Origin: JAEZBP01 sp963832725
GTDB taxonomy: Bacteria > Myxococcota_A > Polyangia > Polyangiales > Sandaracinaceae
Direction: 5' to 3'
Assembly (NCBI GenBank): GCA_963832725.1
Contig: CAWHVG010000005.1
Coordinates: forward strand, 2,976,001-3,040,000
DNA: 64,000 nt
Under the pieces are notes generated by a model, which saw only the letters and a program-made list of their open reading frames with translations, was not told where the DNA came from and did not search any database. Positions 10,875 to 19,963 of the stretch are shown here, piece by piece. Position numbers and translations under genes: made by a program. Numbering within the stretch: position 1 is the stretch's first letter; the number at the start of each line of letters is the position of its first letter.

Positions 10875-12047
10875 TCAGCGGGATCGGGTCGTCGCGAAGG
10901 CCTCAATCAACGCGTCGATGTGGTGTGCTTCGTGAGCGGCGGTGGGCACTACACGCAGGCGGCTGGTTCCGTGAGGCACGGTGGGCGGCCGGATGCCCTG
11001 CACGAAGATGCCGCGCTCGAGCAGCGCGGCCGAGAGCGCCATGGTGCGGCGAGGGTCTCCCACGCGGACGGGGATGATGGGCGAAGGCCCTTCGATGGGG
11101 ACGTCCCATCCCTGCGCGCGGAGCGCTCGGCGGACGCGGTCGGCATGCTCGCGGAGGCGAGCTCGCGCAGCGTCCGCGCTCTCGAGGATCGCGGCGGCGG
11201 CCTGGGCGACGGCCGCGAGCATGGGCGGCGGTGCGGTCGAGAACACGTAGCTCCGCGCGCGGTTCTCGAGGAGGGTGCGGAGCTCGGGTGCGCCGGCCAC
11301 GAACGCGCCCGCAATCCCTGCTGCTTTCCCGAGGGTGCCGACGAGTGCGTCGACCGGGACGCCGAGGTGATGCGCCAGCCCGCGTCCCTCGCCAATCGTG
11401 CCGAGGGCGTGCGCTTCGTCCACGTAGAGCGAAGCGTCGTGCTGCTCGCAGAGGGCGCGGAGGCGGGCGAGGGGCGCCAGGTCTCCGTCCATCGAGAAGA
11501 CGGTGTCGGTGACGACCCAGGCTCGCCGCCCGTCGGCTCGGTGCTCTTGGAGCAGCGATTCGAGGTGCTCGGTGTCGGCGTGGTCGTAGACGCGCACGCG
11601 AGCGCGGCTCATCCGGAGTCCGTCGATCAGGCTGGCGTGGTTGAGTCGGTCGCTGAACGCGACGTCGCCGCGTCCAATCAGCGTCGAGAGCGCCCCGATG
11701 TTGGCGGCGTAGCCGGTCGAGAAGAGGAGGGCGCTCGGCTGTCGGACGAGACCAGCGAGGCGCTCTTCCGCCGCGAGGTGGGCCGGGCTCGTTCCGGAGA
11801 TGAGGCGGGAGGCGCCGGCGCCGAGGCCCAGCTCGTCGAGGGCCGCATGGCAGGCGGCGACTAGACGGGGGTCAGCGCCGAGCCCGAGGTAGTCGTTCGA
11901 GCAGAAGACGAGGACGGGCTGCTCGCCGAGCAGGACCTCGGCGCCACGGGGACCGTCGAGGGTCACGGGCCGTCGGAGCAGTCCGCTCGATTCGAGGGCT
12001 GCGAGCTCGCTTCGTAGGTGGTCGGGGAGCGACACGGCGCGGATCAT
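10875..12047 (-). CDS. bioF: 8-amino-7-oxononanoate synthase
   Basis: A 390-residue PLP enzyme (alpha-oxoamine synthase family) condensing pimeloyl-thioester with alanine, the first dedicated step of biotin ring assembly. Motifs are the N-terminal FCSNDYLGLG, GAGASRLISGT, the DEAHALGTIGEGRG aspartate/histidine segment, and the Schiff-base lysine K241 in GTLGKAAG. ATG 12047 is chosen over an in-frame TTG at 12071. The nearest parS site lies 45 bp upstream of this start, so ParB loading could affect transcription. Confidence 0.93.
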   Translation of the reverse strand: MIRAVSLPDHLRSELAALESSGLLRRPVTLDGPRGAEVLLGEQPVLVFCSNDYLGLGADPRLVAACHAALDELGLGAGASRLISGTSPAHLAAEERLAGLVRQPSALLFSTGYAANIGALSTLIGRGDVAFSDRLNHASLIDGLRMSRARVRVYDHADTEHLESLLQEHRADGRRAWVVTDTVFSMDGDLAPLARLRALCEQHDASLYVDEAHALGTIGEGRGLAHHLGVPVDALVGTLGKAAGIAGAFVAGAPELRTLLENRARSYVFSTAPPPMLAAVAQAAAAILESADAARARLREHADRVRRALRAQGWDVPIEGPSPIIPVRVGDPRRTMALSAALLERGIFVQGIRPPTVPHGTSRLRVVPTAAHEAHHIDALIEAFATTRSR

Positions 12048-12091
12048 GGGGGGCAGGCAGCGGCCGGTCAAAGTGTGGCGATCGATCGCGT

Positions 12092-12107
12092 TGTTTCACG
12101 TGAAACG
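12092..12107. promoter_or_regulatory. parS site 1 (ParB-binding centromere element)
   Basis: TGTTTCACGTGAAACG matches 15 of 16 bases of the bacterial parS consensus (TGTTTCACGTGAAACA) and contains the perfect 14-bp palindrome GTTTCACGTGAAAC. It is intergenic, just upstream of bioF. Two further copies lie within 1.5 kb. Confidence 0.9.
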
Positions 12108-12352
12108 GGGCAGGAGGCGGCATCGGGGCGTCCGATCACGGTGATGAGACACTATCTCGTCCTCGTCTTGGCGATTTGTACCGCGGCAGGCACGTGCACG
12201 GGCCGACTCGGCCCCTCTCGGTTGGCAGCCGGCATCTGCGCGGGAGCCGTCGCAGGTGCGAGCGCTTCGTCGAATCGGTCGAGCGATGGGCGACGCCGGG
12301 GGAGCAGAGGCAGCTCGCGTCGCAGCGTGTCGCCGGCTGCCGATCGACCCCC

Positions 12353-13045
12353 ATGGATGCGTTCCGAGGAAGGGCGCGATGCCCGAGCGTCGATTCCATC
12401 CGTGCGGTGGCCATCAATCGAGCGATTCGCTTCTTCGCGGCGGAGGCCGAGGAGGCGGAAGGTCGAGGCGCGGTGGCGCGGTCGCTGCGCGCGTTGCCGC
12501 CGATGAGCCAGTCTGGAGCCCGGGCGGAGGCGTCACGACTGCTCGGAGACGAAGCGTGGCGAGCCGACGCGAAGGCCTTGGTCCAGGCCGGGCAGAGCTG
12601 GAGCGTCGAGCGGGTCGCGGCGGCCCTCGGCGAGGTGATCGCAGCGGCGGTCACTGCGGGTGCGACGCGGGCGCGGATCTTCGAGGCAGCGGTGGACATG
12701 CTCGAAGAACTGGCCCGACCGCTACGCTCGCTCTCTGTGCGCGTCGAGGCGGGCGACGACGTTTCGAGCTCGGACCGCCGTCTGGCGCAGCGCATCGCGA
12801 TACGGGTCAGGATGTGCTTGCGTCGGGAGTGGGACGCGGGTTGGCGGCCCTTCGCGGGGCAGATGCGCTTGAGCGAGTCCGGTGAGGTGGTGGTGGCCGG
12901 CGGGGGCGAGGCGCGGGAATGCGCGCTTGGGCGCGCCCGACGACTGACGGGCTCGGAGAGAGCGCATTCGCTCACGTTCCGGGTGGTGTTCGGGCCACGG
13001 GGCCGGGTTGGGGGTGAGCCTGTCGGGCTGGGAGGGGATCCCTGA
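12353..13045 (+). CDS. Hypothetical protein encoded between parS sites
   Basis: A 230-residue reading frame with protein-like composition. It has a helical centre (AINRAIRFFAAEAEEAEG, then VAAALGEVIAAAVTAG) and a basic, Arg/Gly-rich C-terminus. No family is recognised. The frame is open upstream to 12176 and ATG 12353 is only the first plausible start; a GTG near 12407 would also preserve the helical core. The TGA at 13043-13045 ends 5 bp before parS site 2. The opposite strand also carries an open frame, Ser/Ala-rich and less convincing. Codon use is less biased than in neighbouring genes, so this could be a fast-evolving gene. Confidence 0.45.
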   Translation: MDAFRGRARCPSVDSIRAVAINRAIRFFAAEAEEAEGRGAVARSLRALPPMSQSGARAEASRLLGDEAWRADAKALVQAGQSWSVERVAAALGEVIAAAVTAGATRARIFEAAVDMLEELARPLRSLSVRVEAGDDVSSSDRRLAQRIAIRVRMCLRREWDAGWRPFAGQMRLSESGEVVVAGGGEARECALGRARRLTGSERAHSLTFRVVFGPRGRVGGEPVGLGGDP

Positions 13046-13049
13046 GCTC

Positions 13050-13065
13050 CGTTTCACGTGAAACG
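13050..13065. promoter_or_regulatory. parS site 2
   Basis: CGTTTCACGTGAAACG: the 14-bp core palindrome GTTTCACGTGAAAC (13051-13064) is perfect and only the two outermost bases differ from the classical 16-mer. It lies between the unknown 230-residue gene and the next intergenic stretch. Confidence 0.9.
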
Positions 13066-13244
13066 AAGTGCCGGCCAACGTCGTGTAGTGTCACGCCTTG
13101 CCGCCCAACCGTGCTCGACCCATCGGGGGGCGCGCGCGAGCTGGCCGCGGCGGGTCGCGGGCACGCACTCCCGTCCGGCGTCGGAATCTGCGGCCGCAGG
13201 CTGGTGAACCGGTCGACGCGCCGCGGACCGACAGTCGTCACGGT

Positions 13245-13544
13245 CTACCGGAGGTCCTCCCCCGCGTCTGAGCGCAGCACCGGCAGCGCCTCCCCCTCGA
13301 CGAAGCTCTCGATGCTGCGGATCACTCCGCGCCAATCCGGTGCGATCGAGCGCGATGAGGGAGGTGTGACCTCGAAGAGCGTTGCATGCGCGCGTCGCGT
13401 CGGCGGCCGGGGGTCGATGGAGGGTCGTGTCGGCGCGGATGCACGCCCGTATTGCCCCGAGCGGCCGGCAACGGGGTGCGGCAGGAGGCTCCGGGTCAGG
13501 ACGCGGATCGTTCGGGTAGGAGGTCCTTCGCCTGGAACGTCCAC
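13245..13544 (-). CDS. Possible small hypothetical protein between parS sites
   Basis: A leftward frame whose last ~50 residues (containing PDWRGVIRSIESFVEG) look protein-like, while the first half is Pro/Arg-rich and unconvincing. GTG 13544 gives 99 residues; the frame stays open to 13601 inside parS site 3. No family is recognised. It may be a real small gene, a decayed fragment or chance; confidence is low. Nothing else is seen between 13066 and 13594. Confidence 0.3.
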   Translation of the reverse strand: MDVPGEGPPTRTIRVLTRSLLPHPVAGRSGQYGRASAPTRPSIDPRPPTRRAHATLFEVTPPSSRSIAPDWRGVIRSIESFVEGEALPVLRSDAGEDLR

Positions 13545-13593
13545 GAGTCTTTCCCTGCGCCCCGCTCCGTGAAAAGCTCCCGCTCCCGCACTC

Positions 13594-13609
13594 CGTTTCA
13601 CGTGAAACT
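13594..13609. promoter_or_regulatory. parS site 3
   Basis: CGTTTCACGTGAAACT with the perfect core palindrome GTTTCACGTGAAAC at 13595-13608. It ends 8 bp before the ATG of the HEAT-cyclophilin gene, so it overlaps that gene's leader. Confidence 0.9.
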
Positions 13610-13617
13610 AGACGACG

Positions 13618-15753
13618 ATGAAGGTCACGTGTTGTCACGTCTTGTCGCTAGCCGCGCTCCTCTCGGCCTGTGGCGGTGACCCGGCTCCCGAGCCGCCCAG
13701 CGCGCCGGCGCCCGCCCCGGCGCCGAGTCAGCCTTCGCTCGCCGAGCTCACCGTGGACGCGGACCGCCGCGTGGCGACCCAGCGCCTCCGCGGAGCGTGC
13801 ACGGCTCCCGACCCCGACGAGCGCCGTGCTGCGGTTCGAGCGCTGGCACGAGTCCATTCCGTCGAGGAGGTCCCCCGTCTGCTCGCCGCCCTCCGTGATA
13901 CCGACCCGGAGACGCGCGCTTGGGCTTCGTTCGGCCTGGGCGCGTTCGAGACCGAGGCCTCCGAGGGCACCGACGCCGCGCTCCTCCGCGCGCTGGCTGC
14001 CGAGCCGTCCGCCGACTCCCGCGCGCTCCTCTTGCGCGACCTGGCGCGACTCCGCTCCGAGCGCGGGCTCGAGGCGCTCGAGGCGGCGCTTCGTTCCGAC
14101 GAGTCGGTCGAGCGAGCGGCGGCCTGCCACGCAGCCGCCGAATACGGTCTCGGCCAGCGGAACCTGCCGCGCGCGTCCCGATCCCGGATCGCCGCGCTCA
14201 TCGGCCCCGAGGAGCCCGTCGAGGTCCGGCGCGCCTGCGTCTACGCGCTCGCGCGCTTGCCGGCGCCGGGGCCCGCCGACGCTCAAGGTGAGACGGTCGC
14301 CCTCACGCTGGCCGCCGCGGACCAAGATCCGGACGTCCGCGCGCTCGCCATCCGCGCCCTCGGCAAGCAGCCCGACGTGCCCATCGAGACCCTGGTTCAC
14401 GGCACGCGTGACGCCGACTGGCGCGTGGCCGTGCAGGCGTTCCGAGCGCTCGCGGCCGACGCCGCGGTTGCCGATCACGTCGCGTACGCGCACGCGCTGG
14501 AGGACGTCGCGGAACGCGCGTTCGTCGACGCTCGCGTCGTCGCCGGCGGGCCACTGCACGTGCTCCTCACCGCATTGTCGGCGGCAGGTCCGCTCGCCCG
14601 AAGCACACCGGTGCACGACGCCGCGGTCCGCCTCCACGCGCGCATCGGCGAGCTCGCGCCGAATGTTCCCGCGACTCGCGACCAGGGCCTGGCCCACTGC
14701 GCCGCCGCCGAGCTCGTGGACCGCGCGCGCGGCTGGCCGTCTCGCATCGACTCGTGCGGCCTCGAGCAGGTGCTGCCCGCGGAACGCGCTGCTCGTTCGG
14801 CCGCCATCCTCGGGGACCTGGAGGGCGCGGAGGAGCAGCGCGCCGCCTTCCTCGCCCGCCTCTGGAGCGATGGCTCGCCGCCCGTCCGCGAGGCCGTCCT
14901 CCGTGCGGCATCCCGCGTGTGGCACGCGGACGCGAGCTCCATCGTGACCGAAGCGCTGACCACTGAAGATCCCGGCGTCCTCGCCGCCGCCGCCGAGGCG
15001 CTGGCCACCATCGCTCGCCGCGTCCCCTCCGAGACCCGAGTGCCCCCGCCCTTGCCCGCCGAGCCGACCGAATCCGCGCTCCGTCGAGCCTCGGAGAGCC
15101 TGCCCGCAGGCGAGCTGGAGGCTTGGGTGAACTGGCTCGACGCCGTCGACGCCACCGACTCCCGCGCGCTGCAAGCGAAGGTGACGGAGCTCGCGCTGCA
15201 TCCGAGCCATGCCGTTCGCGATCGCGCGCGCCGTCTCCTGGCGGCTTGGGAGGCGGTGCTCCCGGACGGCCCCGTTCCGCCTCCACCGAACCCGATCTCG
15301 CCGGAAGCGCTCGTGGATCCCGCGTCCCGTCCGCGAGTGCGCCTGCACACGGACCGTGGCGATCTCGTCCTCGAGCTTCGCCCCGACGTGGCGCCGACCA
15401 CGGTCGCTCGCTTCCTCGGGCTCGTCCGGGATGGCTTCTACGACGGTTTGACCTTTCACCGTGTGGTGCCCGGTTTCGTCGTCCAAGGCGGCGATCCCCG
15501 CGGCGACGGTTACGGCGGTCCCGGGTTCTGGCAGCGCTGCGAGGACAGCCGGCTCCCCTATCTGCGCGGGACCGTGGGCATGGCGCTGGCCGGCCGCGAC
15601 ACGGGCGGCAGCCAATTCTTCATCACCCATGCGCCGCAGCCCCACCTCGAAGGTCGCTACCCGGCGTTCGCCGCGGTCGTCGAAGGGCTCGACGCGCTCG
15701 ACCGAATCCAAGCGGGCGACGCCATCCGTAGCGCCGTGGTCGTGTCACCGTAG
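13618..15753 (+). CDS. Lipoprotein: HEAT-repeat domain fused to a cyclophilin-type peptidyl-prolyl isomerase
   Basis: 711 residues. The signal peptide ends in a lipobox (LLSAC, C18), followed by a Pro/Ala linker. HEAT/armadillo-like helical repeats span roughly residues 45-560 (recurrent DPD-x-R-x-x-A-x-x-AL units). A cyclophilin domain follows at about 570-711, with RLHTDRGDLVLEL, FHRVVPGFVVQGGDP and GGSQFFITHAPQPHLEG, which contain the conserved Arg, Phe, Gln and His positions of active PPIases. It presumably folds or assembles envelope proteins at the membrane face. HEAT plus cyclophilin fusions are known in Myxococcota and Bacteroidota lineages. The ATG directly follows parS site 3. Confidence 0.85.
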   Translation: MKVTCCHVLSLAALLSACGGDPAPEPPSAPAPAPAPSQPSLAELTVDADRRVATQRLRGACTAPDPDERRAAVRALARVHSVEEVPRLLAALRDTDPETRAWASFGLGAFETEASEGTDAALLRALAAEPSADSRALLLRDLARLRSERGLEALEAALRSDESVERAAACHAAAEYGLGQRNLPRASRSRIAALIGPEEPVEVRRACVYALARLPAPGPADAQGETVALTLAAADQDPDVRALAIRALGKQPDVPIETLVHGTRDADWRVAVQAFRALAADAAVADHVAYAHALEDVAERAFVDARVVAGGPLHVLLTALSAAGPLARSTPVHDAAVRLHARIGELAPNVPATRDQGLAHCAAAELVDRARGWPSRIDSCGLEQVLPAERAARSAAILGDLEGAEEQRAAFLARLWSDGSPPVREAVLRAASRVWHADASSIVTEALTTEDPGVLAAAAEALATIARRVPSETRVPPPLPAEPTESALRRASESLPAGELEAWVNWLDAVDATDSRALQAKVTELALHPSHAVRDRARRLLAAWEAVLPDGPVPPPPNPISPEALVDPASRPRVRLHTDRGDLVLELRPDVAPTTVARFLGLVRDGFYDGLTFHRVVPGFVVQGGDPRGDGYGGPGFWQRCEDSRLPYLRGTVGMALAGRDTGGSQFFITHAPQPHLEGRYPAFAAVVEGLDALDRIQAGDAIRSAVVVSP

Positions 15754-15865
15754 ATACCGGATTCCTCCTCCGGCCACGACCGCCTGGGCCCCGTTCGCCC
15801 CCGCGCAGCGACCGTTCGCCCGCCCCCGCTTGCTGCGCGTCGTGGCCGGTGGTACCGCCCTGATC

Positions 15866-16640
<775 letters not shown>

Positions 16641-16648
<8 letters not shown>

Positions 16649-17534
16649 GAAGACCGAGCCCACCCCCGAAGCGGCCCCGAAGAAGAAGGGCCCCTCCAAT
16701 CTGGCGATCCGCCTGCTCACCGCGGCGGTCGGCATTCCCATCATCCTCTGGGCGCTCTACTGGGCGCCTCCCTGGGTGTTCTCGTGCGTCGCGATCGTCG
16801 CGTCGCTGATCGGCGCGCTCGAGCTGGCGGGCATGACGCTCAAGGGCGAGCGTCCGCTGCAGGTCTGGCTGGTGCTGGTGTCGACCATCACCACGGCGGT
16901 CATCGTCTTCACCACCCGCGCGGACGCGCTGCTCACGCTCATCTTCGGCGTGGTGATCACCGGCGCGCTGGCCACGCTGACCCGACCCGACCCGATGAGC
17001 GCGGCCGCGGGCCGGATGGGCTGGCTGATCGCGGGGCCGCTCTACATCGGCGGCGCGCTGGCCGCGGTCGGCAAGCTCCATCACTTCGAGAACGGCGGCA
17101 CGTGGGTGGTGCTGAGCATGGCGCTGGCCTGGGGCAGCGACACCGGCGGCTACTTCGCCGGCCGCGCGTTCGGTCGCCACAAGCTCTACGAGAAGGTCTC
17201 GCCCAAGAAGACGGTGGAGGGTGCCATCGGCGGGCTGCTCTCCGTGGTCGGCTTCGCGCTCGTCATCCGCTGGCTCTGGCTGCCCGCGTTGCCGTGGGTG
17301 CACGCCGTCGTCCTGGCGCTCGTCGCCGGCGCGGTCGGCCAGGCGGGCGATCTCTGCATCTCGGTGATCAAGCGCAGCACCGGCGTGAAGGACAGCGGTC
17401 ACATCATTCCCGGCCACGGCGGGCTGCTCGACCGCATCGATGCGCTGATGTTCACCGCCATCGTGACGCTCCTCTACGCCTACTGGGTGCTGCACATCCC
17501 GAGCGCCGTGCCGGGCTTCGCGACAGGATCGTGA
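16641..17534 (+). CDS. cdsA: Phosphatidate cytidylyltransferase
   Basis: A 297-residue polytopic inner-membrane enzyme producing CDP-diacylglycerol from phosphatidic acid and CTP, the branch point to all phospholipids. A short Lys/Pro-rich cytoplasmic tail precedes about seven or eight hydrophobic segments. The C-terminal family signature is clear (SPKKTVEGAIGG, GDLCISVIKRSTGVKDSG, IPGHGGLLDRIDAL). ATG 16641 overlaps the end of uppS. Confidence 0.94.
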
Positions 17535-17705
17535 GCACCCGCACGCTGTCCGATGGGCCGCCCGCATCGGCTCGGGGCAGGATGGCGGCGAACGCTCGAA
17601 CTACGCGGCGTCACAAAGGAATTCGTGACGCGGTGCGTCGTTGACGGCTCCCCGCTTCGGGCTAAGAGGCGAGGACCCAAGCCCCTTCCCCAAGGAGTCA
17701 CACCG

Positions 17706-18977
17706 ATGGCCAGCGATCCTGCCCACTACAAGTTCTTCAAGGTCGTCCAGGGCTACCTCGAAGAAGCCGCACGCGTCGTCAACCTGCCCGAGCACGTGGC
17801 CGCGATCCTCGCTCAGCCCAAGAACGAGATCATCGTCCACTTCCCCGTGCGCATGGACGACGGCCGGACGCGACTCTTCAAGGGGTACCGGATCCAGCAC
17901 AACAACCTGCTCGGTCCGTACAAGGGGGGCCTCCGCTACCACGAGCACGTGAGCCTCGACGACCTGAAGGCGCTCGCGTCGATGATGACGTGGAAGTGCG
18001 CGCTCATGGGGATCCCCTTCGGTGGGGCGAAGGGCGGCGTGAAGATGAACCCGCGCGAGCTCAACCCGGACGAGCTCCGGCGGGTGACCCGTCGCTTCAC
18101 GCACGCGCTCGGCAACAACATCGGGCCCGACTACGACATCCCGGCTCCGGACGTCGGCACCAACGCGAAGACGATGGTCTGGCTGATGGACACCTACATG
18201 AACACGGTCGGACACGCGTACAAGAACGCGCAGATCCGCGTGGTCACGGGGAAGACGCTGACGTCAGGCGGTTCGCTCGGCCGCGAGAAGGCGACCGCGC
18301 AGGGGCTGGTCTACTGCATCATCGAGTGGGCCAAGGAGAAGGCCTTCGAGCTCGAGGGCCGCACGGTCACGATCCAGGGCTTCGGCAACGTCGGCTCGCA
18401 CGCGTCGCTGCTGCTGAACAAGCTCGGCGTGTCCACCGTGGCCGTCGGCGATCACAGCGGATACCTCTACAACCCGGAGGGCTTCAATCCGCACAAGCTC
18501 GCCGACTACGTGCGGCACAACGGCTCGATCGCCGGCTACAGCGCCGGGCAGGAGATCAGCCGCGAGGACTTCTTCGCGATCGAGAGTGACATCTTCGTGC
18601 CCGCGGCCATCGAGAACCAGATCGGTCCCGACGAAGCCAGCGTGCTCAAGGCGAAGCTGGTGGCGGAAGGCGCGAACGGTCCGGTGAACCCGGGCGGTGA
18701 GGCCGTGCTCGCGGAGCGCGGCATCGAGGTCATCCCCGACGTGCTCGCCAACTCGGGCGGCGTGACGGTCAGCTACTTCGAGTGGATCCAGAACAAGCGC
18801 AGCGAGACCTGGGACCTCGAGGAGGTGGACGCGAAGCTCGAGCGCCGCATGACCCGCAGCTACCACCGCGTGATGGGGCTGGCGCGCGAGAAGCAGGTGT
18901 CGCCGCGCATCGCGGCCTACGCGCTGGCGCTGGAGAGCCTCAAGATCGCGTACGACGAGCGCGGCATTTTCCCCTGA
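17706..18977 (+). CDS. gdhA: Glutamate dehydrogenase (Glu/Leu/Phe/Val dehydrogenase family)
   Basis: 423 residues. Reversible oxidative deamination of an amino acid, most likely glutamate, linking nitrogen and carbon metabolism. It has the substrate lysines in KGGLRYH and IPFGGAKGG, the PAPDVGT loop, the Rossmann motif GFGNVGSHAS, and the C-terminal ANSGGVTVSYFEW. An AAGGAG Shine-Dalgarno (17692-17697) sits 8 bp before ATG 17706, although the frame is open further upstream. TTGACG (17641) with a weak TAAGAG 16 bp later could be its promoter. A terminator follows. Coenzyme preference is not clear from sequence. Confidence 0.9.
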   Translation: MASDPAHYKFFKVVQGYLEEAARVVNLPEHVAAILAQPKNEIIVHFPVRMDDGRTRLFKGYRIQHNNLLGPYKGGLRYHEHVSLDDLKALASMMTWKCALMGIPFGGAKGGVKMNPRELNPDELRRVTRRFTHALGNNIGPDYDIPAPDVGTNAKTMVWLMDTYMNTVGHAYKNAQIRVVTGKTLTSGGSLGREKATAQGLVYCIIEWAKEKAFELEGRTVTIQGFGNVGSHASLLLNKLGVSTVAVGDHSGYLYNPEGFNPHKLADYVRHNGSIAGYSAGQEISREDFFAIESDIFVPAAIENQIGPDEASVLKAKLVAEGANGPVNPGGEAVLAERGIEVIPDVLANSGGVTVSYFEWIQNKRSETWDLEEVDAKLERRMTRSYHRVMGLAREKQVSPRIAAYALALESLKIAYDERGIFP

Positions 18978-19004
18978 TCGTCCGTCGCGACCCCACGAGC
19001 CATC

Positions 19005-19039
19005 GCCCGCGCTTTCTCTACTGGAGGCGCGGGCGTTTT
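19005..19039 (+). terminator. Rho-independent terminator after gdhA
   Basis: GCCCGCGC (19005-19012) pairs perfectly with GCGCGGGC (19027-19034), followed by GTTTTC. It lies 28 bp after the gdhA stop. Confidence 0.8.
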
Positions 19040-19130
19040 CGTAGGTGGGCTGCCTCGAGCCCGCGTCCACGAACACGACGGGTCCGCTGATCGCAGGGCT
19101 TCCTCCGCTGGAGGCGCGGGCGTTCTCGTG
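19021..19130 (+). repeat. Duplicated 3' arm of the gdhA terminator
   Basis: CTGGAGGCGCGGGCGTTTTC (from 19021) recurs almost exactly as CTGGAGGCGCGGGCGTTCTC (from 19108), one mismatch in 20. The second copy lacks the pairing 5' arm (it has CGCAGGGCTTCCTCCG instead). It lies just beyond the stop of the converging lipoprotein gene. Confidence 0.7.
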
Positions 19131-19135
19131 TGTGC

Positions 19136-19858
19136 TCAGGGCGCAGGAACGGCGAGGTGGCGGTCGATCTGGCAGGTCCGGCGCACCGTGGACGACGCCT
19201 CGATCGCGTGCTCGTGAGCTTGACGCAGTGCGTCATGGGCGGTCCCCGGCAGGGCGATCGCTTCACTGCGATCCGCTCTGAGGTCGCCGTGCTGCGGGCC
19301 TCGATCGCGATACGCCTCTGCCGTCGCCCGGGCGCGCCGACCGAGGGTGGCCATCGACCTCCGCTCCGCGCGAGCCTCGATCGAGCCGGGATGCACGGTC
19401 TGCAGGACCTGCTCGAGCACCTCTTTGGCGTCGGCCGCGGCGCGGAGCGATCCCTGCTCGCTCCGATCCGTGAGGATCGCCTCCGCCGCGCGATTGGCCC
19501 GGTCGCGGAGGGAAGCCGGGATTTGCCCGTGCAGGGCGTCGACCGCGTCCATCACCGCGTTCGAGAGCTCCAGCGCCTCGTCTCCCGAGATCTCCCGCGG
19601 CGCCCCGCGCAGCGCCTCGACGTGGGCTTCGAGTCGGTCGAGGGCCCGTTCGGCATCGGGCGGCGCATCCTCGGGCGGCCGTGCCGCTTGCTCGGCCTGG
19701 CTCGCGAGCGTGGACCACGCCTCGGTGGCATCGGCGGATGCGCTCGCGCACGCGGCGGACTCCGTGGCGGGCGTCGCGGGTGGAGGCGCGGTGCCGCCGC
19801 AACCGGAGCCGATGACACAGGCGAGCGCGACGAGCGAAGAGCGTGACACGCCGCGCAT
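19136..19858 (-). CDS. Hypothetical lipoprotein, helical
   Basis: 240 residues. The signal peptide has a lipobox (IGSGC, C20) and is followed by an Ala/Glu-rich, almost entirely helical body with alternating charge. No conserved domain is recognised. It converges on gdhA and is divergent from the DUF4388-type gene (105 bp apart, with a TTGACA at 19884 but no clear -10). Start ATG 19858 is fixed by the signal peptide. Confidence 0.7.
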   Translation of the reverse strand: MRGVSRSSLVALACVIGSGCGGTAPPPATPATESAACASASADATEAWSTLASQAEQAARPPEDAPPDAERALDRLEAHVEALRGAPREISGDEALELSNAVMDAVDALHGQIPASLRDRANRAAEAILTDRSEQGSLRAAADAKEVLEQVLQTVHPGSIEARAERRSMATLGRRARATAEAYRDRGPQHGDLRADRSEAIALPGTAHDALRQAHEHAIEASSTVRRTCQIDRHLAVPAP

Positions 19859-19963
19859 GGTGCCACGCGCGTCCGCCCCGCGCTTGACAGACCGCAGCGC
19901 GAAGAGGCCAACTCCAGAGCTGGATGGCCCGTCCCCCGGTCCTCGCTGGCGAGCTCCCCGAAG

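Noticed and set aside
12136..12975. Leftward 279-residue frame opposite the gene between parS sites
   Set aside because: It is Ser/Ala/Arg-rich with no helical or domain pattern and looks like the mirror of the rightward frame, although the latter is itself only moderately supported.
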